NCBI RefSeq assembly: GCF_012986595.1 | Contig: NZ_JAAQYM010000004.1 | Location: 124,001 to 188,000, forward strand | Direction of reading: 5' to 3' | Source: Pseudomonas koreensis | GTDB taxonomy: Bacteria; Pseudomonadota; Gammaproteobacteria; Pseudomonadales; Pseudomonadaceae | DNA length: 64,000 bases | Shown here: piece after piece, positions 11,301 through 18,280 of the stretch | Position numbering within the stretch: position 1 is the stretch's first letter | Layout of the letters: the number at the start of each line of letters is the position of its first letter | Program-made: the position numbers and the translations under genes | The notes under the pieces: model-generated | Databases searched by the model: none | The model's input: only the letters and a program-made list of their open reading frames with translations | What the model was told of the DNA's origin: nothing

Positions 11301-14300
11301 CATTGCTCAATGCAATGGTCGGCGCCCCCGACGCTGCCTTGAGCGAACTGGATCTGCTGACGGCCAGCGAGCGCGAGCAGCAGTTGCAGACATGGAACCC
11401 GGCCTTCGTCGCGAACGAAAATCCGCTGTGCGTGCATCAACTGATCGAAGCCCAGGCCGAGATCCGGCCGCAGGCCACGGCGCTGATTTTTGCCGATGTG
11501 CAGCTGACGTTCGCTGAACTCAACAGCCGCGCCAACCGCCTGGCGCATCGCTTGCGCAACCTGGGCGTTGGCCCGGAAGTACGGGTCGGTCTGGCGATGC
11601 AGCGTTCGCCGGAAATGATCGTCGGCCTGCTGGCGATCCTCAAGGCCGGCGGCGCCTACGTGCCACTTGACCCGGCGTACCCGGCCGAGCGCCTGCAATA
11701 CCTGATGCAGGACAGCGGCATCGTGCTGATGCTCACGCAGTCCTGGCTGCGCGCGAAACTGGCGCTGCCGGACACTCTGCCGGTGCTGGAGATCGACCGT
11801 GAGCCGCTGCAATTGCTGACGGACAGCAACCCGGTCAACCTGACTTGCGGGGAAAACCTTGCCTATCTGATTTACACCTCGGGTTCCACCGGGCGGCCCA
11901 AAGGCGTGAGCGTGGCCCACGGCCCGTTGGCGATGCACTGCCTGGCCATCGGCGAGTTGTACGGCATGACCCCCGAGGATCGTGAGCTGCAGTTTGCCTC
12001 GATCAGCTTCGACGGCGCCCACGAACGCTGGCTGACGCCGCTGATCTTCGGTTCGGCGGTGATGCCGCGTGACGATGAGTTGTGGAGCGTTGAGCGCACC
12101 TGCGCGGAAATCGAGCGGCACGGCATCACCATCGCCTGTTTTACGCCCACCTATCTGTTGCAGATCGCCGATTTCATGGGCGAAGCGGGGCGCAAACTGC
12201 CGATTCGTTCCTACACGCCGTGTGCCGAAGGCATGCCCAAGCACGCGTTCGATGAGGTCCAGCACGTGCTGCAACCGCCGCGCCTGATCAACGGTTATGG
12301 CCCGACCGAAACCGTGATCACCCCGCTGATCTGGCTGGCCTACCCGGACACCGGGTTCGACTCGGCCTTCATGCCGATTGGCCGACCGGTGGGCAACCGC
12401 AGTGCTTACATTCTCGACGGTGGTTTGCAGCCGCTGCCGGTGGGTGTGGCCGGCGAGTTGTACCTGGGCGGCGAGGGCGTTGCCCGCGGTTACCACCAGC
12501 GTCCGGACCTGACCGCCGAGCGCTTCGTGCCGGATCCGTTCGTACCGGGTGCGCGGTTGTATCGCAGTGGTGACCTGGCGCGGTTCCGCGCCGACGGTGT
12601 GGTGGAATACCTGGGCCGGATCGACCAGCAAGTGAAGATTCGCGGCTTCCGCATCGAACTGGGGGAAATCGAGGCCTGTCTGCTGGAGCACGAAGGCGTG
12701 CGCGAAGCATTGGTGATTGATCGCGACGGGCCGGTGAGCCGTCAGTTGGTCGGCTACATCGTGCCGCGCGATCCGCTGGCCAACGAGCAGGATTTGCACG
12801 AAGCGTTGAGCGCCCACCTGCGTAGCCGTCTGCCGGCGCACATGCTGCCGGCGCACCTGATGTGCCTGGCCGCATTGCCGCTGACGCCCAATGGCAAGCT
12901 CGATCGCAAAGGCTTGCCGGCGCCGGACCTGGCGCGCCAGAGTCAGGATCAGGTGCCCGCCGCGACACCGGCCGAAGCGCTGTTGGTGGAGATCTGGCAG
13001 GACCTGCTGGGCCTGGATGCGCTGGGCGTCACCGAGAACTTCTTCGAACTGGGCGGTGACTCGATCATCTCGCTGCAAGCGGTCAGCCGCGCCGGGCAAC
13101 GCGGGCTGGTGTTCAGTCCGAAGCAGTTGTTCGAACAACAGACCATCCGTGCGCTGGCGGCGGTGGCGGTCACTCGCGAGGCGACCTTGAACGAAGCGCC
13201 GAAAGTCGCCGCCTTCGCGCTGGTGCCGCACATTGATGTGGCGGCTCGCGAAGGTTTGCAGGACCTCTATCCACTGTCGCCGATGCAGCAGGGCATGCTG
13301 TTCCACTGCCTGGACTCGCCGGAGCTGAACCCTTACGTCAACCAGTTGAGCGTGGCAGTGGAAGGTCTGCAGGTGCCGCGATTCCGCGCGGCCTGGCAAA
13401 CCCTGATCGAACGCCATGAGGTGCTGCGCGCGGCATTCCGCTGGCGCGATGGTCTGGCCGATCCGCTGCAAGCGGTGTTTGCCGAGGTCGAGTTGCCGAT
13501 CGAGGAACTCGACTGGCGCGACCGCCACGACACCGAGCAGGCACTCAGCGAACTGGCGGCTGCCGAGCAAGCCAAGGGCTTCGACCTGAGCTGCCCGCCG
13601 CTGATGCGTTTCGTGCTGGTGCGCCTGGACGCCGAGCGCTATCAGATGATCTGGGTCTACCATCACCTGTTGCTCGACGGCTGGAGTGCTTCACGCCTGC
13701 TCGGCGAGATGCTGCGCCTGTATCACCACGCCAGCCTGCCGGCGCTCAATGGCCGTTACGCCGATTACATCGGCTGGCTGCAACGTCAGGACAGCGCTCA
13801 GGCCGAAGGCTTCTGGCGCGAGCGCCTGGCGTTGCTGGAAGCACCGACGATTCTGGCCAAGGCCAGCGGTGCGAGCGGTTCCGGACACGGCGTGATGTAC
13901 ACCGATCTCGACGCCGACGCGACGCGCAAGCTGCACGGTTTTGCCAAGCGCCAACGCGTGACCCTCAACACCCTGGTGCAAGCCGCCTGGCTGCTGCTGT
14001 TGCAACGTCACAGCGGCCAGCGCAGCGTGGCATTCGGCGCCACGGTAGCAGGGCGCCCGACCGGTTTGCCGGGGGCGCAGGAAATGCTCGGTCTGTTCAT
14101 CAACACGTTGCCGGTGATCCAGACGCTCGACCCGCAACAGCCAGTGGGCGAGTGGCTGCGTGAGCTGCAGGACTACAACCTGACCGTGCGCGACTATGAG
14201 CACACGCCGTTGTCGGACATCCAGCGCTGGGCCGGACTCGGTGGCCAGGGCTTGTTCGACAGCATCATCGTGTTCGAAAACCATCCGGTCGACCGGGCGT

Positions 14301-17131
14301 TGCGCGGTGGCGAGGAGGGCGAGTTGCGCTTTGCCGAGGTGGGCAGCGCCGGTGTCACCAACGTGCCGATGGACTTGATGGTCAGTGCCAACGAAGACGG
14401 CCTGGAAGTCGAATACCTGTATCTGCGCGATCGCTTCAGTGATGCCGAGGTCGAGCAGATCCGCGCGCAACTCGAAGGCTTGCTGCACGCGTTGCCTGAA
14501 GATGAACACTGCCTGATCGGCAATCTCGGTCTGCCCGGCGCGCGCCTGGGCCTGCCAGAACCGTCGACCGACGACACTGATCTGTTGCGCAGCTTCAATG
14601 AACACGTGCGCAACCAGCCGCAGAAAATCGCGCTGCTCTGTGAAGAGCGTGAAGTCAGTTATGCCGAGCTCGAAGCCCGGGCCAACGCTTTGGCCGGACA
14701 ATTGATCAAGCGCGGTATCGGCGCAGAAAGTCTGGTGGCGGTGGCATTGCCACGCTCGGAACGCACGATCATTGCGTTTCTCGCCGTGCTCAAGGCCGGT
14801 GCCGCGTACTTGCCGCTGGACCTGGCGTATCCGCCGGAGCGTCTGGCCTACATGCTCGATGATTCGGCGGCCAGCCTGCTGCTCTGCGACAGCGATCTGG
14901 GTGAGCGCCTGACGTTTGCCGACCGCGTGCCGCGGTTGCTGCTCGATCAATTGCCGGACGATGACAGCACTGAATGCCCGTTGTCCCGACCGCTGGCAGG
15001 GCACCTTGCGTACCTGATCTACACCTCCGGTTCCACCGGTCAGCCCAAAGGCGTGGCCGTGGCTCGCGGGCCGATTGCCCGGCATTGCCGCGGCATCATC
15101 GATCTGTATGAACTGGTGCCGGACAGCCGCGAACTGCACTTCATGTCGTTCGCCTTCGACGGTGCTCAGGAGCGTTGGCTGAGCGTGTTGCTGGCCGGTG
15201 GCAGCCTGGTGATCCGCGAGGACAATCTGTGGACGCCGGAGCAGACCCTGCAAGTGCTGCAGCGTCATCACGTTACCGTTGCCTGCTTCCCGCCGGCTTA
15301 TCTGCAACAGATGGCCGAAGTGGCCGAACGGTTGGGCAATCCGCCGCCGGTGCAGGTGTATTGCTTTGGCGGCGATGCGGTGCCGGAGGCCAGTTTCGAG
15401 CAGGTCAAGCGCGCCTTGCGCCCCCAGCGTCTGGTCAATGGTTATGGCCCGACCGAGACCGTGGTCACGCCGCTGTTGTGGCGTGCCGAAGTCAGTGAGC
15501 GTTGCGAGGCGGCCTACGCGCCGATCGGCCGTGGCGTGGCCGGGCGTGGCTTGTACGTGCTTGATGCTGACCTCAATCCGTTGCCGGCCGGGGTCAGTGG
15601 CGAGCTGTATCTGGGCGGTGAGTGTCTGGCGCGGGGTTACCACCAGCGTCCGGGCATGAGCGCTGAGCGCTTCATTCCCGATCCGTTCGAGGCGGGCGGG
15701 CGCATGTACCGCACCGGCGACCTGGTGCGCCAGCGTGAATGCGGCTTGATCGACTACCTCGGGCGTCTCGACCAGCAGGTGAAAATCCGCGGCTTCCGTA
15801 TCGAACTCGGCGAAATCGAAGCCCGTCTGCGCGAATGCGCCGGGGTGCAGGATGCCGCCGTGGTGGTGCACGACACGCCGACCGGCAAGCAGTTGGTGGG
15901 GTATGTGGTGGCCGCTGCAGTCACGGGGCTGGATCGACGGATCAAGGCCGAGTTGCAAGCGCAATTGCCCGATTACATGGTGCCGGCACGGATCATGGTG
16001 CTGGAGCGCTTCCCGCTGTCGGCCAACGGCAAGATCGACCGGCGGGCGCTGCCCCAGCCAGAGTGGGCGCTGGGTGGCTATCGTGCGCCACGCAATGCGC
16101 TGGAACAGGCACTGGCGACGATCTGGCAGGACGTGCTCGGCGTACCGCAGATCGGTATCGACGATAACTTCTTTGAACTGGGCGGTGACTCGCTGCAGGT
16201 GCTCAAGGTCATTTCGCGGGTCCGCAGTCAGCCGCAACTGGAGTTCGAGCTGAAGCTGCGCGATCTGATGCAAAAGCCATGCATCGCTGAGCTCAGCGGC
16301 TATCAGGTGCAGGAGACGGCCACGGCGCCAGATCCACTGCTGGCGCTCAACAGTCGCCTCGCGCATGTGCCCGCGCTGTTCTGCCTGCACGCCGGGTTCG
16401 GCACGGTGTTCGATTACGAGCCGTTGGCGCGCCGTCTGGACGGTCGACGCACGGTCTATGGTCTGCAATGCCGGATGCTGCTCGATCCGCAATGGCAGGA
16501 CGCGTCGCTGCCGGCGATGGCCCAGGCCTACGCCCAACGCATTCGCGCGCAGCAACCTGAAGGCCCGTATTACCTGTTGGGTTGGTCGCTGGGCGGGGCG
16601 CTGGTGCAACTGGTGTCCCGCGAGCTGGAAAGCCAGGGCGCGACCGTCGCATTCGCCGCTCTGGTCGACAGCTACGTGGCCGGCACGGCAGAGGCGGGAG
16701 ACTGGCGTGAGGACCTGGCGGACTTCCTGAAGTTTGTGCTCGGTCTGTCGGTCGAAGAGGCGCAAGCGCTGATTGCCCGGAAAGCTGCTGGACTCAACGA
16801 GCAAGCCGCTGCCGCTGCGGTCATCGAGGCTGCGCTGCACGGTTCCAGTGGCGATGCTGCGCTGGGCGCCGATGAGTTCACGCGGATTTTTGCCACCGGC
16901 GCAGCGCTCAAGCAACTGGCCCTGGCCCAGCGGCAATTGCCCAAGGTTGAGGTGGTCACTCACCGCTGGTGGGTGGCTGACCGGGACGCCGAACGCGAGG
17001 TGTTCGCCGCTCAGGTCGGACGCCACGGGGTCGACCGTTTACTGACCGGCGGGCACTACGAATTGATGCGCGGTGACGAGTTGCTCGATCAGTTGCAAGC
17101 ATTGCTCGAACGTCGCACCACTGTCGCTTGA
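5369..17131 (+). CDS. pvdD: Terminal pyoverdine NRPS, three modules plus thioesterase (PvdD-like)
   Basis: Last synthetase of the assembly line, 3920 aa. Domains by position: C (~5515-6820), A (~6900-8410), T (FFELGGDSI near 8525), epimerization (~8700-10030, HHLAVDGVSW, EGHGRE and NYLGQFD), C (~10070-11390, LYPLSPMQAGLLFH), A (~11420-12910), T (near 13040), C (~13255-14490), A (~14590-16060), T (near 16165) and thioesterase (~16340-17120, GWSLGG). Pocket codes read by eye are DVWHISLIDK (Ser), DGECTCGITK and DGECCGGVTK; the last two look like ornithine/hydroxyornithine codes. Inferred product tail: D-Ser, then two hydroxyornithine-type residues, the last probably cyclised. The thioesterase marks this as the terminal protein, as PvdD is in P. 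aeruginosa. Its start overlaps the previous stop (ATGA), which implies translational coupling. Confidence 0.95.
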   Translation: MEHTTAWRIATRFAALPADKRREFLQRMQEQGVSFGQLPIPPAAEPQTTFELSYAQQRQWFLWQLDPQSAAYNIPAVLRLQGPLNIAALQHSFDVLLERHQSLRSRFVEDDGQVLQTLAAFTALPIEQHDLRAQPQAERLACAMRQVQADIARPFDLQHGPLLRVSLLQLDTEDHVLALTLHHIVTDGWSMGVLIEEFSRLYAAHCQGQDAPLEPLPIQYSDYAAWQRRWMEAGELERQLNWWRDTLGSEQPLLELPTDRPRPAQPSQRGARLDFALEADLAAGLMALAKQANVTPFMLLLASFQALLYRYSGQSDLRIGVPIGNRNRAETRGLIGFFVNTQVMRVEVDGRQTFSQLLEQTRTASLDAQDYQDLPFERLVQALQGDRSMSHSPLFQVMFNHQQAKAAAVGGLLAGLRVEALNATTPTTQFDLQLDTQEVGDQLFASLTYATDLFDAGRIEHLARHWRNLLAGVLANPQYPLAELPLLDADERVGILVELNDTAQVYPGEVCVQRHFETRAAQQPDATALVFEGQRLSYAELNRRANRLAHHLRAQGVGAEVIVGIACERSFEMVVGLLAILKAGGAYVPLDPEYPRDRLSYMIEDSGIALLLTQEPLRAQLPTPDSLRTLCLQADADWLSELPDTDLPNLALAENLAYVIYTSGSTGKPKGAGNRHVALHNRLEWMQQAYNLQPGDRVLQKTPFSFDVSVWEFFWPLMKGATLVIAAPGEHRDPQRLAALIVEQSITTLHFVPSMLSAFISAEESLACTSLTRIICSGEALPMELQRQTLRNLPQANLYNLYGPTEAAIDVTHWTCVEEGRDSVPIGRPIANLRTCILDSELQPLPLGAVGELYLGGIGLARGYHRRGALTAERFVVDPFGSGERLYRTGDLARYRADGAIEYCGRIDHQVKIRGLRIELGEIEARLQAHAEVQDAVVLALDGPSGKQLVAYVVPQDRALPQADIARQNAWRETLKTHLLASLPDYMVPTQTVLIEQMPLSPNGKLERKRLPAPTLQISQRAFEAPFTEHEQALAQIWQDVLGIEQVGRQDNFFELGGDSIISIQVVSRARRAGLSLQPRDLFQQQTLQALAAVVKVQAAPLAPQGPVSGEQILTPIQRWFFDEPIPQRQHWNQAVLLVPRQTLELPRLQGAVQRLLKQHDALRLRFSLVDGQWSARYVAADSADVIDMLWTARVANDASLESVCEEAQRSLSLQDGPLLRIALIAQADGSQRLLLVIHHLAVDGVSWRVLLEDLQAAYQNQALPPKTSAFQNWALKLQDYARSDAALAELSWWQTQLGEARDSLPAANAQASQAGHLRQGVSIALDREQTRQLLQQAPAAYRTQVNDLLLTALARTLSRWSGNESALIQLEGHGREDLFDDIDLTRTVGWFSSLFPVRLTPTADLAGSIKAIKQQLREIPGKGLGFGLLRYMGDAATQAALKALPSARVTFNYLGQFDQSFAEDALFSPASEASGAAQSADAPLPNWLSVDGQVYGGELKLDWTFSRECFELGEIEQLAADYRQELLALIEHCLSDEAGGVTPADFPLARLRQAQLDDLPVAASQIEDLYPLSPMQAGLLFHSLFESASGAYVNQLNVEARGLDAERLGQAWQAVIDAHPILRSSFHFPQGFEAPVQLVHRHLQLPFRCLDWRGRADQTEALAQLIDSERRQLDPAQAPLMRLTLVRLDDERQQLIYTHHHLLLDGWSNSLLLSEVLQRYAGQTVQAPSGRFADYIGWLQRQDAQADERFWLAQLAPLDNPTLLAQSLAHGDLQPSDTQAFADHLQNFDVAATRRLSEFARQQKVTLNTLLQGAWALLLQRYSGQRCVAFGATVAGRPVDLPGAESQMGLFINTLPVISCPDAVETVSQWLSRLQAQNLELREHEFTALGDIQRWAGRAGEPLFDSLLVFENFPVAEALQQGAPAGLSFSIPQNHERTNFPLTLAATAENTLSLNWSYQCSHFSAAVIARMSEHLAALLNAMVGAPDAALSELDLLTASEREQQLQTWNPAFVANENPLCVHQLIEAQAEIRPQATALIFADVQLTFAELNSRANRLAHRLRNLGVGPEVRVGLAMQRSPEMIVGLLAILKAGGAYVPLDPAYPAERLQYLMQDSGIVLMLTQSWLRAKLALPDTLPVLEIDREPLQLLTDSNPVNLTCGENLAYLIYTSGSTGRPKGVSVAHGPLAMHCLAIGELYGMTPEDRELQFASISFDGAHERWLTPLIFGSAVMPRDDELWSVERTCAEIERHGITIACFTPTYLLQIADFMGEAGRKLPIRSYTPCAEGMPKHAFDEVQHVLQPPRLINGYGPTETVITPLIWLAYPDTGFDSAFMPIGRPVGNRSAYILDGGLQPLPVGVAGELYLGGEGVARGYHQRPDLTAERFVPDPFVPGARLYRSGDLARFRADGVVEYLGRIDQQVKIRGFRIELGEIEACLLEHEGVREALVIDRDGPVSRQLVGYIVPRDPLANEQDLHEALSAHLRSRLPAHMLPAHLMCLAALPLTPNGKLDRKGLPAPDLARQSQDQVPAATPAEALLVEIWQDLLGLDALGVTENFFELGGDSIISLQAVSRAGQRGLVFSPKQLFEQQTIRALAAVAVTREATLNEAPKVAAFALVPHIDVAAREGLQDLYPLSPMQQGMLFHCLDSPELNPYVNQLSVAVEGLQVPRFRAAWQTLIERHEVLRAAFRWRDGLADPLQAVFAEVELPIEELDWRDRHDTEQALSELAAAEQAKGFDLSCPPLMRFVLVRLDAERYQMIWVYHHLLLDGWSASRLLGEMLRLYHHASLPALNGRYADYIGWLQRQDSAQAEGFWRERLALLEAPTILAKASGASGSGHGVMYTDLDADATRKLHGFAKRQRVTLNTLVQAAWLLLLQRHSGQRSVAFGATVAGRPTGLPGAQEMLGLFINTLPVIQTLDPQQPVGEWLRELQDYNLTVRDYEHTPLSDIQRWAGLGGQGLFDSIIVFENHPVDRALRGGEEGELRFAEVGSAGVTNVPMDLMVSANEDGLEVEYLYLRDRFSDAEVEQIRAQLEGLLHALPEDEHCLIGNLGLPGARLGLPEPSTDDTDLLRSFNEHVRNQPQKIALLCEEREVSYAELEARANALAGQLIKRGIGAESLVAVALPRSERTIIAFLAVLKAGAAYLPLDLAYPPERLAYMLDDSAASLLLCDSDLGERLTFADRVPRLLLDQLPDDDSTECPLSRPLAGHLAYLIYTSGSTGQPKGVAVARGPIARHCRGIIDLYELVPDSRELHFMSFAFDGAQERWLSVLLAGGSLVIREDNLWTPEQTLQVLQRHHVTVACFPPAYLQQMAEVAERLGNPPPVQVYCFGGDAVPEASFEQVKRALRPQRLVNGYGPTETVVTPLLWRAEVSERCEAAYAPIGRGVAGRGLYVLDADLNPLPAGVSGELYLGGECLARGYHQRPGMSAERFIPDPFEAGGRMYRTGDLVRQRECGLIDYLGRLDQQVKIRGFRIELGEIEARLRECAGVQDAAVVVHDTPTGKQLVGYVVAAAVTGLDRRIKAELQAQLPDYMVPARIMVLERFPLSANGKIDRRALPQPEWALGGYRAPRNALEQALATIWQDVLGVPQIGIDDNFFELGGDSLQVLKVISRVRSQPQLEFELKLRDLMQKPCIAELSGYQVQETATAPDPLLALNSRLAHVPALFCLHAGFGTVFDYEPLARRLDGRRTVYGLQCRMLLDPQWQDASLPAMAQAYAQRIRAQQPEGPYYLLGWSLGGALVQLVSRELESQGATVAFAALVDSYVAGTAEAGDWREDLADFLKFVLGLSVEEAQALIARKAAGLNEQAAAAAVIEAALHGSSGDAALGADEFTRIFATGAALKQLALAQRQLPKVEVVTHRWWVADRDAEREVFAAQVGRHGVDRLLTGGHYELMRGDELLDQLQALLERRTTVA

Positions 17132-17136
17132 TCACC

Positions 17137-17160
17137 ACCGGGCAGCCCGTGCTGCCCGGT
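17137..17160 (+). terminator. Hairpin between pvdD and the hydrolase gene (weak terminator or processing site)
   Basis: A perfect 9-bp stem (accgggcag pairing with ctgcccggt) with a 6-base loop sits six bases after the pvdD stop. Only five Ts follow, about ten bases downstream, so strong termination is unlikely. It may reduce expression of the downstream hydrolase or stabilise the long NRPS transcript. Confidence 0.4.
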
Positions 17161-17190
17161 CCATGACCTGTTTTTGGAAGGATTTAACCG

Positions 17191-18147
17191 ATGGCTGTAC
17201 TGCCAGAGCTGCAAGCATTTCTCGAACTCGCCGAGTTCGGCCGACTGACCGGTAAAAGCCGTGCGATGCACGAACAGACCCCCCAACAGGCACGCATCGA
17301 TTTCGAAGCGGCTTCGGGGTTTCTCGATGTGGCGCTGGACAGTGTGACTTGCCAGGATTTCACCATCGCCGCCCGCGATGGCCACAGTCTGGCGGCGCGC
17401 CTGTACCGCGCCGGGCCAGCACCCGAAGGCCTGCAACCGGTGATGGTGTATTTCCATGGTGGCGGCTATGTGGTCGGCAGCCTCGATTCCCACGATGCGC
17501 TGTGTCGGCGCCTGGCGGCGCAGGGTGGTTTCGCACTGTTGACAGTGGACTATCGCCTGGCGCCGGAGTGGCGTTTTCCGACCCCGGTACAGGATGCCTG
17601 CGACGCCGCTAACTGGCTGGTGCGCGAAGGCGCAAGCCTGGGCCTGGACGCGGCGCGGGCGGTGCTGGCCGGTGACAGTGTCGGTGCGACACTGGCGACC
17701 GTGCTGTCGTTGATGGCGGTACGTGAACCTGCGGAACTGCGTCTGCTGCCAAAAGCGCAGGTGCTGGTGTACCCGGTAACCGACGCAACCACCCATCGCG
17801 CCTCGCATCGTGACTTCGCCGAAGGCTATCTGCTGGAGACCCCGACCCTGGACTGGTTCTACGCGCATTACGCCCGCACGCCGGAAGATCTGGCCGACTG
17901 GCGCTGCTCGCCGTTACTGGCGCAGGATGTATCCGGTGTTGCGCCGGCGCTGGTCTACCTGGCCGGGCATGATCCGCTGTATGACGAAGGTCGTGCCTAC
18001 GCCGAGCGCCTGCGTGCGGCCGGCAATGACCTGACCCTGCTCGAACAACCGGGCATGACCCACGACTTCCTGCGCATGGCCGGGCTGCTCGGTGAGGTCG
18101 AGGCGATCCATGCCGAGGTGGCACAGTGGGTGCGATCACGCATCTGA
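17191..18147 (+). CDS. HSL-family alpha/beta hydrolase in the pyoverdine locus
   Basis: Esterase/lipase of the hormone-sensitive-lipase type, 318 aa, with no signal peptide, so probably cytoplasmic. The oxyanion motif HGGGY is present. The likely triad is Ser163 (GDSVG, where the family usually has GDSAG), Asp261 (GHDPLYDEG) and His291 (MTHDF). The start is supported by GGAAGG about ten bases upstream. The gene lies 59 bases after pvdD on the same strand and ends at a strong terminator, so it is probably read through from the NRPS operon. P. aeruginosa has nothing between pvdD and fpvA. The substrate is unknown. Editing of mis-loaded carriers, ferribactin trimming or a role unrelated to the siderophore are all possible. 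Confidence 0.88.
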   Translation: MAVLPELQAFLELAEFGRLTGKSRAMHEQTPQQARIDFEAASGFLDVALDSVTCQDFTIAARDGHSLAARLYRAGPAPEGLQPVMVYFHGGGYVVGSLDSHDALCRRLAAQGGFALLTVDYRLAPEWRFPTPVQDACDAANWLVREGASLGLDAARAVLAGDSVGATLATVLSLMAVREPAELRLLPKAQVLVYPVTDATTHRASHRDFAEGYLLETPTLDWFYAHYARTPEDLADWRCSPLLAQDVSGVAPALVYLAGHDPLYDEGRAYAERLRAAGNDLTLLEQPGMTHDFLRMAGLLGEVEAIHAEVAQWVRSRI

Positions 18148-18160
18148 GCTGATCCCGGAA

Positions 18161-18195
18161 CCGCCATTGCCGAGTCGGCAATGGCGGTTTTTTTT
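18161..18195 (+). terminator. Rho-independent terminator after the NRPS/hydrolase unit
   Basis: An 11-bp perfect stem (ccgccattgcc with ggcaatggcgg) and a short loop are followed directly by eight Ts. It lies 13 bases after the hydrolase stop. Confidence 0.92.
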
Positions 18196-18230
18196 GTCCG
18201 GGCAAAAGAGCTTGAGGCCGGCGGCGGGGC

Positions 18231-18262
18231 AAAAAAATGCCCGCCTCTTTCGAGGCGGGCAT
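18231..18262 (-). terminator. Rho-independent terminator of fpvA
   Basis: The minus strand reads atgcccgcctc, a short loop, gaggcgggcat, then a T run (seven As at 18231-18237 on the plus strand). It sits just beyond the fpvA stop and faces the hydrolase terminator, so the two convergent units are insulated from each other. Confidence 0.9.
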
Positions 18263-18280
18263 GGGTGTTTCCGGATTGAA

